From the NCBI RefSeq assembly GCF_030167925.1, contig NZ_JASKUT010000001.1:930001-994000 (forward strand): a stretch of 64,000 nt of DNA. The letters are read 5' to 3'. How positions within the stretch are numbered: the first letter of the stretch is position 1; every line of letters starts with the position of its first letter. The position numbers and the translations under genes are program-made. Source of the stretch: Paenibacillus silviterrae (lineage in GTDB: Bacteria; Bacillota; Bacilli; Paenibacillales; NBRC-103111). The notes below the pieces were generated by a model. It did no database searches. It was not told where the DNA came from and saw nothing but the letters and a program-made list of their open reading frames with translations. Positions 8,327-17,737 of this stretch are shown piece after piece.

Positions 8327-10522
8327 ATGAACACCAAACCCAAAAAATTCTACACGACGGGGGTGCTGCTGTTATCAGCGGCACTAACCTTCGGTTCGGT
8401 CGCTCCAGCCGCATGGGCGGCCGATGGGGGGACGACCCCCGGAGCGGCTGCCGCTATCTCGCTGGGCAGCGCTCCGGTCCTCGGATCGGTGCCCGTTGCC
8501 GGCAGCAGCAGCTTTGAACTGAAGGACGTTCTGATGCTTCAGGAGCAGAAGAATAAAACCGTGACGTTTACCGTCAGCATAAACAACGAAGGAAGCGGGG
8601 ATTTGCTTTTTATCGATTATTGGGTGCGCATTAAGACCAAGTCCGGACAAACCATCTCCGTCCGTCAGATGCCCCAGGATAAGGACAAAAATAAGGTGTC
8701 GCCGGGCACGCGTATGGATATTGGCTTCTTCGCAAGTGTAAGCGATACGACCGAGCTCACGGATTTGACCTTTGAATTCATTAAGTGGGACTTCAGTCAG
8801 TCTGATTTCGAACGCAAAATCGGGGAGATCGCCGTGCCTGAGAGCTATAGTGTTCTGACGGAGCCCGGAGCCTCCCGATCCATTCTGATGGAAGGCAATG
8901 CCGTGAACACCACCATTAAGAAGGTGCTGCTGACCAAGAATGAGAAAAACTACGCGCCTACTCTGATCGTGAATCTGGAGAATGTCGGCAGCCGAAGCTC
9001 GGCCGTTCCGACCTATCAATATTTGCTTCGCACAAGCGAGGGATATATGTATCCGCTTGAGGCGAAGGGGGTTAAGGATGTATCGATCCATCCCCAAACG
9101 AACAAAGAAATCGAGCTGTCCGGCTCGGTTCCTGTTTCCGTTTCGACCGATGGGTGGCAGCTGGTTATCATGCAGCATGCATCGGACTTGAAAATCAATT
9201 TGCCCATTGCCTTCTTCGCGCTGCCCCCGGTGTCTCCAACAGATGATGTGGATACGGGCAAGGAATACAATTTTTCCAATAAAGAGGGAACGTATACGAC
9301 TCAGCTGCAGAGCTTGACGCGCGTGCCGTGGGAAGATCAGGACCTGCTTACGGCGAGCATGATCTTATCGAACAAGGGGGATAAATCGTTGCCGCTCCCC
9401 GAGTTGGCGGGATACTTCATGCTGGATGACGCCGTCAAAGTAGAAGCGAAGCTGATCCGAACCGATAAGGTCATCGGTCTAGCTCCGAAAGCTGCTGCAA
9501 CCTTTCAATTTGTCGGGAAAATGCCTTATACCTATGAATTCGGCAAAGCCAAGCTGGTGCTTCTAGAGAAGGAGGGCACCTCCGGCGGCAGCACGGGAGG
9601 GGATTCCGGCACGGGAGGCAGCGTAACGGAGCTCTTGGAGTTTGTACACCGCTCGGAGCTTATGAATGTTCCCTACCTTAATGCTTTTGAAACTTACCAA
9701 GTGAAAAGCATCGGACGCAGTGCCAGCTATTCGGCGCGCAACACCCGCATATACGAGGGTGAAACGTCGGATCTTCTGACGATCCAGCTGGAAGCAAGCA
9801 ATTTGGAGAAGCGTGCGATCGATGTAACGAAGCTGGTAGCTCACTTCAAAACCACTGACGGTACGGTACTCCCGGCGGCCGTCAGTGAAATCAAAACGAA
9901 GATTCGGCCGGACGGAAAAGCCGTGTTGCTCGTCTCTGCGAATGTGCCTAAGGACTTCCAGACAACCGGCATGCAGCTCTTAATCGGAGAAGCCGTAACC
10001 GACAACAAGCTGACGGAAAAGGACGGCCAACCGGACGCCTATGTCAATGCAGCGGCCTTCTGGCTTCCTGAGCAGGACACGGCAGTGAAGGAGGATCTTC
10101 TGGAGGTAGAACTGGCGCCTTATAAGTTCTCCATGAACCGTATCAAGACGGCATTGGATCAAACCGGGGTTACGCTTGAGTTTGATTACAAGCTCTCCCG
10201 TGACATGATGGTAGAGATGAACAACGAAGGTCGCAAGCTTGTGATTGGCTTTGAAGATGAGAACGGAAAGCTCGAGTTTACGCAGGAGTTTGAGCTGAAG
10301 GATTTTGAAACGGCCTCGGCTTCTTCCGGAGCAGCATCGAAAGCCGACGATAAGCTTAGACTCGGCAGCTACAAGGAATTCCAAATCAAGGTTTCGGATT
10401 CCGACTTAATCTATCGATTGCAGTTTCTTAAGACGTACCAGCTTAGTATCTATGATTCCTATCAAGGACATAAAAGGCTGTTAGCGAAGAAGAAGGTAGA
10501 TTGGTTCAGCATGACGGATTAA
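8327..10522 (+). CDS. Large secreted beta-rich protein, accessory to export operon
   Basis: A 731-aa protein with a standard signal peptide (cleavage near AAWAADG, about residue 32). No known enzyme motif is visible. It reads as several roughly 130-aa beta-sandwich-like repeats, each with a 'VxxxNxGxxxxxVPxYxxxLxTxxGxxYxL' pattern and later 'LxPxxxxxxxxxxxxP'. A Gly/Ser/Thr linker lies near residues 422-433. It is the last gene of the operon, 26 bp after the lipoprotein, and is followed by a terminator. A shorter relative (15937-17661) ends the neighbouring RND operon. The function is unknown; a cell-wall or adaptor-binding role is inferred only from this shared placement. Confidence 0.8.
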   Translation: MNTKPKKFYTTGVLLLSAALTFGSVAPAAWAADGGTTPGAAAAISLGSAPVLGSVPVAGSSSFELKDVLMLQEQKNKTVTFTVSINNEGSGDLLFIDYWVRIKTKSGQTISVRQMPQDKDKNKVSPGTRMDIGFFASVSDTTELTDLTFEFIKWDFSQSDFERKIGEIAVPESYSVLTEPGASRSILMEGNAVNTTIKKVLLTKNEKNYAPTLIVNLENVGSRSSAVPTYQYLLRTSEGYMYPLEAKGVKDVSIHPQTNKEIELSGSVPVSVSTDGWQLVIMQHASDLKINLPIAFFALPPVSPTDDVDTGKEYNFSNKEGTYTTQLQSLTRVPWEDQDLLTASMILSNKGDKSLPLPELAGYFMLDDAVKVEAKLIRTDKVIGLAPKAAATFQFVGKMPYTYEFGKAKLVLLEKEGTSGGSTGGDSGTGGSVTELLEFVHRSELMNVPYLNAFETYQVKSIGRSASYSARNTRIYEGETSDLLTIQLEASNLEKRAIDVTKLVAHFKTTDGTVLPAAVSEIKTKIRPDGKAVLLVSANVPKDFQTTGMQLLIGEAVTDNKLTEKDGQPDAYVNAAAFWLPEQDTAVKEDLLEVELAPYKFSMNRIKTALDQTGVTLEFDYKLSRDMMVEMNNEGRKLVIGFEDENGKLEFTQEFELKDFETASASSGAASKADDKLRLGSYKEFQIKVSDSDLIYRLQFLKTYQLSIYDSYQGHKRLLAKKKVDWFSMTD

Positions 10523-10571
10523 TGTCATATTCTTTTAACTGAAACTTGATGAAACATAGCGTTTTCAAAGG

Positions 10572-10617
10572 AAACCGCCTCCGTGAGCCAGCGTATCATT
10601 TCATGGAGGCGTTTTTC
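10572..10617 (+). terminator. Terminator of the export operon
   Basis: GCCTCCGTGA pairs with TCATGGAGGC (one G-T pair) and is followed by GTTTTT. It closes the 1.1-10.5 kb operon. Confidence 0.8.
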
Positions 10618-10672
10618 GTTGTGAGTCGGGTCTCATGAATGTGAAGTAATGGTTAAATCTTCATTGGTTCTA

Positions 10673-10702
10673 TTGACAGTTTTTAGCTTTCGGTAGTATG
10701 TT
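10673..10702 (+). promoter_or_regulatory. SigA-type promoter of the GbsR/RND operon
   Basis: TTGACA at 10673-10678 is a perfect -35 box. TATGTT at 10697-10702 fits as -10 with an 18-bp spacer. The inverted repeat at 10707-10728 lies directly at the expected transcription start. Confidence 0.6.
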
Positions 10703-10706
10703 ATTG

Positions 10707-10728
10707 TCGTTAACAACCTTCTTAACGA
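10707..10728. promoter_or_regulatory. Inverted-repeat operator, probably for the GbsR-like regulator
   Basis: TCGTTAA (10707-10713) and TTAACGA (10722-10728) are perfect 7-bp arms with an 8-bp spacer. The repeat begins 4 bp after the -10 box and lies 36 bp before the regulator gene. This placement would let a bound dimer block transcription of its own operon. Confidence 0.65.
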
Positions 10729-10764
10729 TAAGAACATAATGCAATCAAGGAGATACAGTACTAT

Positions 10765-11298
10765 ATGGAACCTTCTCAGCATTCGTTTTCCGACTTGAAG
10801 TGCTCGATCAGCAATCATATGTCTTTGCTTTTTGAATCGGAGGGCTTCAGTCCGCTCGTCGGTAAAATTTTCGCCTTGCTTCTTTTTGCACCGGAGCCCT
10901 TAAGTCTTCAAGAGATGGCAGACCGGCTCGGCGTAACGAAGGCCGCAGTCAGCGTGCAGGTTCGTGCTTTGGAAAAGCACGCGATGTGCCAGAGATTGGC
11001 CACTCGAAGCGACCGGAAGGATTACTATTACATAGCGGATGATTTTACGATGACTGTGGCCCGCAATACGATCCAGAAGATTCAAAGCGTGCAAGGCCAA
11101 ATTCAATCGACGCTTAACGTGTTGGCCTTCATCCAGGATATCAAGACGGAGGAGGTAGCCTCCCATGATGCGTTCAAGCGCAGATTTATCGAGATGGATG
11201 CTTTGTATCAAGCCTATTTAACTCGTTTGGAGGGCTTTGAAGAGGAGTGGAAGCAAAAGCGGGAGCAAATCATGCTGCAGTTTAAGAACGAAATGTGA
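10765..11298 (+). CDS. GbsR/MarR-family transcriptional regulator
   Basis: A 177-aa protein with a winged helix-turn-helix at about residues 40-100 (LSLQEMADRLGVTKAAVSVQ as recognition region, then a wing with RSDRKDYYYI) and a helical C-terminal part for dimerisation. This matches the GbsR branch of MarR-like regulators, which often control transport of osmolytes or drugs. The ATG at 10765 follows AAGGAGATA. The RND pump starts about 200 bp downstream with no terminator in between, so the regulator probably heads the pump operon and represses it through the inverted repeat at 10707-10728. The ligand is unknown. Confidence 0.85.
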   Translation: MEPSQHSFSDLKCSISNHMSLLFESEGFSPLVGKIFALLLFAPEPLSLQEMADRLGVTKAAVSVQVRALEKHAMCQRLATRSDRKDYYYIADDFTMTVARNTIQKIQSVQGQIQSTLNVLAFIQDIKTEEVASHDAFKRRFIEMDALYQAYLTRLEGFEEEWKQKREQIMLQFKNEM

Positions 11299-11502
11299 CG
11301 CTATGCACGCTGACGAAGTGACTTTTTTCACCTTACAGGACCGGAAAATCCCAGTATACTATTCAAGGGTCAATAAACTTTCAGTATTTTTGAAGGGGTA
11401 TAAGTGGATCCGTCGTCTAAGATGTCGGCAGCCGTATAACGAGCAAGAAATTCTCGTCGTTGCATGGCTTCGATAGAGGTTTTCTTATGGAGGAGTAGAG
11501 AG

Positions 11503-14500
11503 ATGAACAAATTAACCGAGTTTTCATTAAAAAACATCACAGCCGTTGTCATCATCGTGCTGTTGCTGTTTGGGGGAGGGTTGTACGCCACCACTACGCT
11601 AAAGGTCGAGAGCTTTCCCGACATTTCCTTCCCTGTCGTTGTCGTAAATACCCAGTACACCGCACCGCCTAAGGACGTGCTGGAGGATGTAACGAAGCCG
11701 CTTGAGAAATCCCTGACGGGACTGCCGGGGATGAAAAATTTAACATCTACCTCAAGCGATAACTTCTCATCCATAGTGATCGAGCTCGAGAACGGCGAGG
11801 ACCCTGAGGATGTAAAGAAGGACGTTGAGAGTTTAGTCGCCAACGTCAAGCTTCCTCAAGGCTCGGAAAAGCCAAAGGTGCAAACCATGGGCTTTGCGTC
11901 GGAGCCGGTGTACTATTTGTCCGTGTATGCTAACAACGGAATGACGCAGGAAGAGCTTGATAAGATTTACAAGGACGTCATTTTGCCGGGCTTCAACTCG
12001 ATGAAGGGCATTGACCATGTTGACTCGATCGGGAACCAGGAAGCCGTGCTTACGCTGAAGCTGAATGCGAACGCCATCAACAACTACGGCATGACGCCAG
12101 CCGATGTATCGCAGCGAATCCAAGCTTCCCTTGCTCAAAGCCCCGTAGGATCGGTTGATTTCAGCGGGAACAAACAGATGGTTCGCGTGAAGGGCGATCT
12201 AAATACCGTGTATAACCTTGAGAATATGAAAATTACTACGAACACAGGGGACACGGTGCTGCTGAAGCAGCTGGCTAAGGTTGAAGCGATCAGGGAAGCG
12301 GAATTTTTCTCCCGCTTGAACGGAAAGCCTGCGATTGGCGTTCATTTGTTTAAGACAAAAAATGCCAATGCGGTAGAATTCGGTGCGGAAGCCGACCGGC
12401 TCATGGCTGAATGGAAGACTACATACCCGAACATAACATTCCATACGATTTATAATTCTGCCAAGGATATTCAAGAATCGATCAACGGAATGGTGAAGGA
12501 AGGCGTTCTCGGCGCCATACTTGCTTCCGTTATGATTTTGCTCTTTTTAAGAAATGTTCGTATGACCTTTATCGTTTTAGTCTCGATTCCATTGTCGATG
12601 CTCGTAACGCTGCTGATTATGGCGCCGCTTGGAATATCTTTAAACATCATGACCTTAGGCGGTATGGCGATCGCAGTCGGCCGGGTCGTGGATGACAGTA
12701 TCGTTGTTATCGAGAACATTTATAGCCAGCTGCAAAAGGCGCAGGAGCGCGGGGAATCGGTCATCAAGCTGGCAACGGCGCAGGTGGCGTCCGCTATTAC
12801 CTCCTCGACCATCACAACTGTCGGAGTGTTCGGTCCCATTGCATTCGTTAGCGGTGTGCTCGGCGAAATCTTCAGGCCTTTTGCGATTACGTTGGCCGTT
12901 GCATTGCTTTCTTCCCTGATCGTTGCAGTAACAGTCATTCCTATGCTTGCTAAAATTATGGTGCTTCGAAGCAAAAATCTCGGTACGCATGAGGAAGGCA
13001 AAGGCAAGCTGGCGAACGGCTATAAGAAAATGCTTATTTGGTCTTTGAATAATCGCAAGAAAACGGCAATGGCCGCTTTGCTTCTGCTGGTCGTTTCGGT
13101 TGGAGGCACGGTGCCGTTCTTGGCTACCTCCTTTATGCCGGAGAGCTCTTCGGATAAAATGATGCAGTTTACACTGAAGATGCCTCGGGAAACAACGATT
13201 GAAGCGATGAATGAGAAGGTAAAAGAAATTGAAGCGATGATGGCGGAGGGCAAAGACGCGACAGGCGCTCCTGTATTCGACTATGTGGAATCGCTCATCG
13301 GCTATAACAATAGTACGGATCGCGTCGCTTACCGGACCATGTTCTTTGCTGCCGCTTCTCCAGCTTCAGATGCCAAAGCGGTATTTAAAGACTATAAGGA
13401 AAAAATGGCTTATTTGCTGCCGAGCGGTTCCGAGGTTGATGGTGCTGTGCTTAGTGCGGGCGGTCCTCCGGGGGCGGGAGCCGACTTCTCCTACTACCTG
13501 AAGGGAGATGACTTGAACACACTGAAGCAGGGTGCCGAGCTGGTCAAAGCGAAGCTGAAGGAATTCCCTGAGCTTCAGGATATTAAGGATTCCCTGAGTG
13601 AATCCAAAACCGAGGTTGAGATCAGCGTCGATCAAAATAAGGCGCGACTTTACGGTCTTTCTTCAGCCCAGGTCATGTCGGCGGTGAGCTCTTGGCTCGC
13701 AGAAGAGAAGCTTGGAGACCTGAAATTCGATAATATTACATATGAAACCAAGGTTATGCTAGATTCGAGCTTTAAAGATTCCATTGATAAGGTAAGCCAA
13801 TTCTATATTAAGACACCTACGGGCCATACGATCAAATTAAACGAAGTTGCTAAAGTAAATCAAATTGCCGCGCCCGTAGCGATTACCCGTGAGATGCAGG
13901 AGCAGTATGTGCGCTTAACGGCGAAGATCGATAACATCGATAAGGGCGGGGTCAGCGTTAAAGTACAGGAAGCGCTCAAGACGCTTGAGCTTCCGTCGGG
14001 AGTTCGCACAGAGGTCAAAGGGGTTACGGACGACATCCAAAAGAGCTTTAACGAAATGTTTTTGGCCATGGGAGCTTCGATCTTCATCGTATACCTTGTC
14101 ATGGTTCTTGCGTTCGGAAACGGCAGCGCGCCTTTCGCCATCTTGTTCTCGTTGCCGCTTGCAGCAATCGGCGGTTTGTTCGGGCTTTTGATTACTAACG
14201 AGTCGGTTAACATTACATCCTTGATCGGCTTCCTGATGCTCATAGGTATCGTAGTTACGAATGCCATTGTGCTTGTTGACCGCGTTCAGCAGCTTCGCGA
14301 AGAAGGACTCGAAGTGTTCGAGGCGCTAATAGAGGCAGGGGTAACCCGTCTTCGTCCGATCATTATGACGGCGGGGGCGACGATCATTGCGTTGCTTCCT
14401 CTGGGGTTAGGGCTGTCTAAAGGGACGCTCATTTCCAAGGGTCTGGCAGTAGTTGTTATCGGCGGTTTGACGACCTCGACCCTGCTCACGCTTGTTATTG

Positions 14501-14610
14501 TGCCGGTAGCATATCTGATGATTACGAACTTTAATCAGCGGGTTGCCCGCATCTTTAAGGGGAAAGAGAAGATCGCTGTGGAAGCGAAGGTTGCCACCGT
14601 TTCGCAATAA
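11503..14610 (+). CDS. RND-family efflux pump (AcrB/SwrC-like)
   Basis: 1035 aa from the ATG at 11503, which follows GGAGGAGTAGAGAG; an in-frame upstream ATG at 11464 lacks this site. Layout is that of HAE1-type RND transporters: TM1 at about 13-32, a large porter loop, a TM2-6 block with the proton-relay motif GRVVDDSIVVIENI in TM4 (about 395-415), a second loop, and a C-terminal TM block with ITSLIGFLMLIGIVVTNAIVLVD. It uses proton flow to move amphiphiles such as surfactant peptides or bile-type compounds; SwrC of B. subtilis exports surfactin. It is encoded with its own membrane-fusion lipoprotein, which supports a multi-part machine even without an outer membrane. Confidence 0.93.
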   Translation: MNKLTEFSLKNITAVVIIVLLLFGGGLYATTTLKVESFPDISFPVVVVNTQYTAPPKDVLEDVTKPLEKSLTGLPGMKNLTSTSSDNFSSIVIELENGEDPEDVKKDVESLVANVKLPQGSEKPKVQTMGFASEPVYYLSVYANNGMTQEELDKIYKDVILPGFNSMKGIDHVDSIGNQEAVLTLKLNANAINNYGMTPADVSQRIQASLAQSPVGSVDFSGNKQMVRVKGDLNTVYNLENMKITTNTGDTVLLKQLAKVEAIREAEFFSRLNGKPAIGVHLFKTKNANAVEFGAEADRLMAEWKTTYPNITFHTIYNSAKDIQESINGMVKEGVLGAILASVMILLFLRNVRMTFIVLVSIPLSMLVTLLIMAPLGISLNIMTLGGMAIAVGRVVDDSIVVIENIYSQLQKAQERGESVIKLATAQVASAITSSTITTVGVFGPIAFVSGVLGEIFRPFAITLAVALLSSLIVAVTVIPMLAKIMVLRSKNLGTHEEGKGKLANGYKKMLIWSLNNRKKTAMAALLLLVVSVGGTVPFLATSFMPESSSDKMMQFTLKMPRETTIEAMNEKVKEIEAMMAEGKDATGAPVFDYVESLIGYNNSTDRVAYRTMFFAAASPASDAKAVFKDYKEKMAYLLPSGSEVDGAVLSAGGPPGAGADFSYYLKGDDLNTLKQGAELVKAKLKEFPELQDIKDSLSESKTEVEISVDQNKARLYGLSSAQVMSAVSSWLAEEKLGDLKFDNITYETKVMLDSSFKDSIDKVSQFYIKTPTGHTIKLNEVAKVNQIAAPVAITREMQEQYVRLTAKIDNIDKGGVSVKVQEALKTLELPSGVRTEVKGVTDDIQKSFNEMFLAMGASIFIVYLVMVLAFGNGSAPFAILFSLPLAAIGGLFGLLITNESVNITSLIGFLMLIGIVVTNAIVLVDRVQQLREEGLEVFEALIEAGVTRLRPIIMTAGATIIALLPLGLGLSKGTLISKGLAVVVIGGLTTSTLLTLVIVPVAYLMITNFNQRVARIFKGKEKIAVEAKVATVSQ

Positions 14611-14655
14611 GTAGATAGAGACACTGACTGTCAAGGGAAAAGGAGAATCGGCAAA

Positions 14656-15912
14656 ATGAATAATGCCATTGCAAAATCAATGAAACAAAGCAGTAAAGTG
14701 GTGGGGGCCGTCGTCATTGGCGCGGCTCTCATCACAGGCTGCTCCGCCAATCCGGCGCCGGAAGCCAAGCCTGCCAACGCGGCTGAGGTAACGCTGAAGC
14801 AAGTGAAGGTAGCGAAAATTGAGAAAAAACGAATCGGCGATCCGCTCGAGCAGGTAGCGGATGTCGTCTCGTCCATTCAACTGGATGTGCCTGCGAAGGT
14901 AGGCGGCGATGTTGTTGAAATTCTCAAGAAACGCGGGGATTCGGTCGAGAAGGGCGATGTGATTTTTCGATTAGACACTACAGATGTACTGATCAACAAG
15001 GAAAAAATCGAAATCGGGCTTCGTTCTGCGAATCAGCAAATGGCCAAAGCACGTGAGGATCTTGCCAATGGAAAGCAGGAATTAAGGAACGGCATTGCCA
15101 AGACGGAGCAGGCGCTGCGAGATGCCGAGAAGGACTATAACAAAGGGCGTAACGATTATGATCTTGGGTTGATTACTAAGTTTCAATTAGAGCAGCTGGA
15201 GACCCGCGTAACGAACCTCAAAATGGACCTTGAAAGCTCCAAGAGCAAGCTGGCTACCTTGGAAAAAACGAATTCTTTAGCCCAGATGGAGCAATCCGTA
15301 GAGTCGTCCAACGTATCCCTTCGTGAGCTGGAAAGAACCTTGGGCAACATGGAAGTGAAGGCGACGGTCAGCGGTGTCATTACCGAGCTGCCCATCGAAG
15401 TGGGAATGACCCTGCCTGCGGGCTACCGTGCGGGGCAAGTGCAGCAGCTAGACCCGATCAAGATCAAGGCTGAGCTGACCGAGGATTCGGCCAAGCTGGT
15501 CCGCGGCAAGGAGGAGCTGCAATTCTACGTTCCTGGAACTACCGAGAAGCTCAAAGGGAAGGTAAGCTATTTGGCCGATGTGATGAGCACCCAGACCAAA
15601 TCGTATACTCTGGAGCTGGAAATACCGAACGCGGACCGGAAGCTGAAGCCAGGCATGAAGGTTCAGGTGCTTTTGACAGAAGAGAATGATCAAAACGTCA
15701 TAACCGTGCCTACGCTTAGTGTCGTCCGTGAAGGAGGAGACACCTTTGTCTTCGTCTTGAACGGAGATGTAGCGGAAAAACGCAAGGTTGAGCTTGGCCG
15801 GTTGAACGAAACGATTCAGGAGGTGCTCTCCGGCGTGAAGGAAGGCGAGCAGCTGATAGTCTCCGGCCAACATCAAATTAAAGATAAAGAAAAAGTTCAG
15901 CTAGCTAAATAA
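14656..15912 (+). CDS. Membrane-fusion (HlyD-type) adaptor lipoprotein for RND pump
   Basis: 418 aa with a lipoprotein signal ending in ALITGC (about residue 29). The order is lipoyl half (VPAKVGGDVVEILKKRGDSVEKGD), long coiled coil (about 115-225), second lipoyl half (VSGVITELPIEVGMTLPAG), beta-barrel and membrane-proximal domain (VPTLSVVREGGDTFVFVLNG). This is the RND periplasmic-adaptor family. The start is 45 bp after the pump stop with an AAAAGGAGAAT site, and the gene that follows is 24 bp away. It should sit on the outer face of the membrane and dock to the pump encoded upstream. Confidence 0.9.
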   Translation: MNNAIAKSMKQSSKVVGAVVIGAALITGCSANPAPEAKPANAAEVTLKQVKVAKIEKKRIGDPLEQVADVVSSIQLDVPAKVGGDVVEILKKRGDSVEKGDVIFRLDTTDVLINKEKIEIGLRSANQQMAKAREDLANGKQELRNGIAKTEQALRDAEKDYNKGRNDYDLGLITKFQLEQLETRVTNLKMDLESSKSKLATLEKTNSLAQMEQSVESSNVSLRELERTLGNMEVKATVSGVITELPIEVGMTLPAGYRAGQVQQLDPIKIKAELTEDSAKLVRGKEELQFYVPGTTEKLKGKVSYLADVMSTQTKSYTLELEIPNADRKLKPGMKVQVLLTEENDQNVITVPTLSVVREGGDTFVFVLNGDVAEKRKVELGRLNETIQEVLSGVKEGEQLIVSGQHQIKDKEKVQLAK

Positions 15913-15936
15913 AGAACCATCAGGAGGAGAAAGCTC

Positions 15937-17661
15937 GTGACGAAAAACTGGAAGAAGTCCTTTACATCTGTTGTGATTACAGCCGCGCTTATGACTACGG
16001 GGGCTTCCGCTTTGGCGGCGGACGCTCCGTCCGCCATCACTGCACCGTCTGCCGTTTCCTATAAACTCACGGATCTGCTGGATGTTGAAGTGAAGAGCGT
16101 GTTGAGTGAAAAGGTAGCCGATGGAAACCGTCTGGGCGTTGTCGTTCGAATGAAGAACAATAGCGCGAAAATTCATCGCGTACCGGAATATGAGCTCCGC
16201 GTTAAAACGGGCGACGGCGTAGAATACACGCTTCAATCCAGCGCGGCAAATGCCAAGTCCATTCAGCCAAAAGCAACCTCGGAGCTCAGCTACATGGCTG
16301 TGATCGACCGTACCGACGAAGTGACGCTCACGGAAGTGAACTGGACGGATGTGGATTACTATGTGTATCCTAAGGCGGAAACGGTACTGCTGGCTGTGCC
16401 GGTAGAATCCAAGCCATGGTCGGGGAGCGATACGCCGATTACAGATCCTGCAGCGGTTAAGAAATGGTCCGATTCCTTTGCCATCCCGTCCGTAACGTCG
16501 CCGCTTACGTACAAGCCTATGAACATTAATAAGGAATCAACAGACAAAGGGACCGTCTATGTTGTACAGCTGCTTGTCTCGAATGCAACGGACAAACGTG
16601 AAGCCATTCCTGCATTCCTGCTCGAGGGGAAAACGGATTCCAAGGTTTTCTCCGGTAACCGTGTAGAACAAGGAGAATTGTACCTTGAGGCAGGGGAAGA
16701 GAAATACATTCACTACGCCATTCCTACTGATCAGGACACCATGCTTGCCAGCCTGAATTTGTTAACACCGGAATCCTTTGTACAGGTTGGTCCGGACGGC
16801 AAGCCTGCTCCCGTCAACTATACGGTAGGACGTCTCAATATTCTGCTTCCTACAGAGCAAGCGGGAGAGGCATACACAGCATACGAATTCGGCAAACCCA
16901 TGAATTTCGATACGTTAAGCAAGCTGATTCATCCGGATTTAGCCGTATCCGTAGTGGAGTTCCATATGAATGAGAATGATACGGACGGTTCCAAAGATGT
17001 AACTGCCAAGTTCATGCTTACAAACAAAAGCGATCGTCCTCTCAGCGTACCTGTCTTCCAAACGGAGCTGATCAGTGCTGACGGATACATCTACAGCGGT
17101 AACCGTCAAAGCATCACTACGCAGCGGGTACTGCCGAATTCTTCTTTAGTGTTGAACTATTCCTACGTTTTGCCTAATTCGGAAACAGGGGAAGGGTTGG
17201 CGCTTAAAGTCGTCGACACGATCTCGGCTGCACCTTACAAAACGCCGTTGGCGACTTACGGTATGAAGCTTCAGCCTCAGGGAGATGGCGAGACTTTCAC
17301 TATCTATCCGTTCGATGTTAAGGTGAATTTCTGGACTGCTGGTTCCAATTATGGACAGTCCACTAACTACCGTTATGTATATCACGTTAAATTTAACTTG
17401 GATATGAAGCGTCAAGAACAAGTGCAATTGGATAACAGCTTCTCCAAAGTACAGTTTGACCTCCTGAATAAAAACGGAAGCTTAATCGGATCTACGCAAG
17501 TTGGATTGGTTGGACCGGGCCGTCTTGTATCCGGGGAAAATAACATTTCGTTTACTTCGTCCTCTGAGCAGCTGGAAATTCCGCTTACAATTAAAATGTA
17601 CGAAGTCTTCACCACACCTGCAGGTGAATCCAAGCGCCTTATTGGTAGCTACAAGCAATAA
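15937..17661 (+). CDS. Secreted beta-rich protein, relative of the 8327-10522 product
   Basis: A 574-aa protein with a signal peptide (cleavage near ASALAAD, about residue 28). It starts with GTG at 15937 after a clear AGGAGG. It contains repeated beta-sandwich-like units, with the pattern VVRMKNNSAKIHRVPEYELR, KTGDGVEYTLQ and SIQPKATSEL in the first. The same pattern occurs in the secreted protein of the upstream ABC operon, so the two are probably paralogues. It is the last gene of the GbsR-RND-adaptor operon and is closed by a terminator. No enzyme motif is seen; the function is unknown. Confidence 0.8.
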   Translation: MTKNWKKSFTSVVITAALMTTGASALAADAPSAITAPSAVSYKLTDLLDVEVKSVLSEKVADGNRLGVVVRMKNNSAKIHRVPEYELRVKTGDGVEYTLQSSAANAKSIQPKATSELSYMAVIDRTDEVTLTEVNWTDVDYYVYPKAETVLLAVPVESKPWSGSDTPITDPAAVKKWSDSFAIPSVTSPLTYKPMNINKESTDKGTVYVVQLLVSNATDKREAIPAFLLEGKTDSKVFSGNRVEQGELYLEAGEEKYIHYAIPTDQDTMLASLNLLTPESFVQVGPDGKPAPVNYTVGRLNILLPTEQAGEAYTAYEFGKPMNFDTLSKLIHPDLAVSVVEFHMNENDTDGSKDVTAKFMLTNKSDRPLSVPVFQTELISADGYIYSGNRQSITTQRVLPNSSLVLNYSYVLPNSETGEGLALKVVDTISAAPYKTPLATYGMKLQPQGDGETFTIYPFDVKVNFWTAGSNYGQSTNYRYVYHVKFNLDMKRQEQVQLDNSFSKVQFDLLNKNGSLIGSTQVGLVGPGRLVSGENNISFTSSSEQLEIPLTIKMYEVFTTPAGESKRLIGSYKQ

Positions 17662-17689
17662 TTTTTCAAAACTCATAAGCAATACAACA

Positions 17690-17727
17690 AACCCCCGACT
17701 CTCTTAATGAAGGAGTCGGGGGTTTTG
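17690..17727. terminator. Terminator between convergent operons
   Basis: ACCCCCGACTC and GAGTCGGGGGT form an 11-bp perfect stem followed by TTT on the plus strand and preceded by A-rich sequence, so it could serve both the RND operon and the minus-strand gene at 17738. Confidence 0.88.
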
Positions 17728-17737
17728 CCATAACAAT

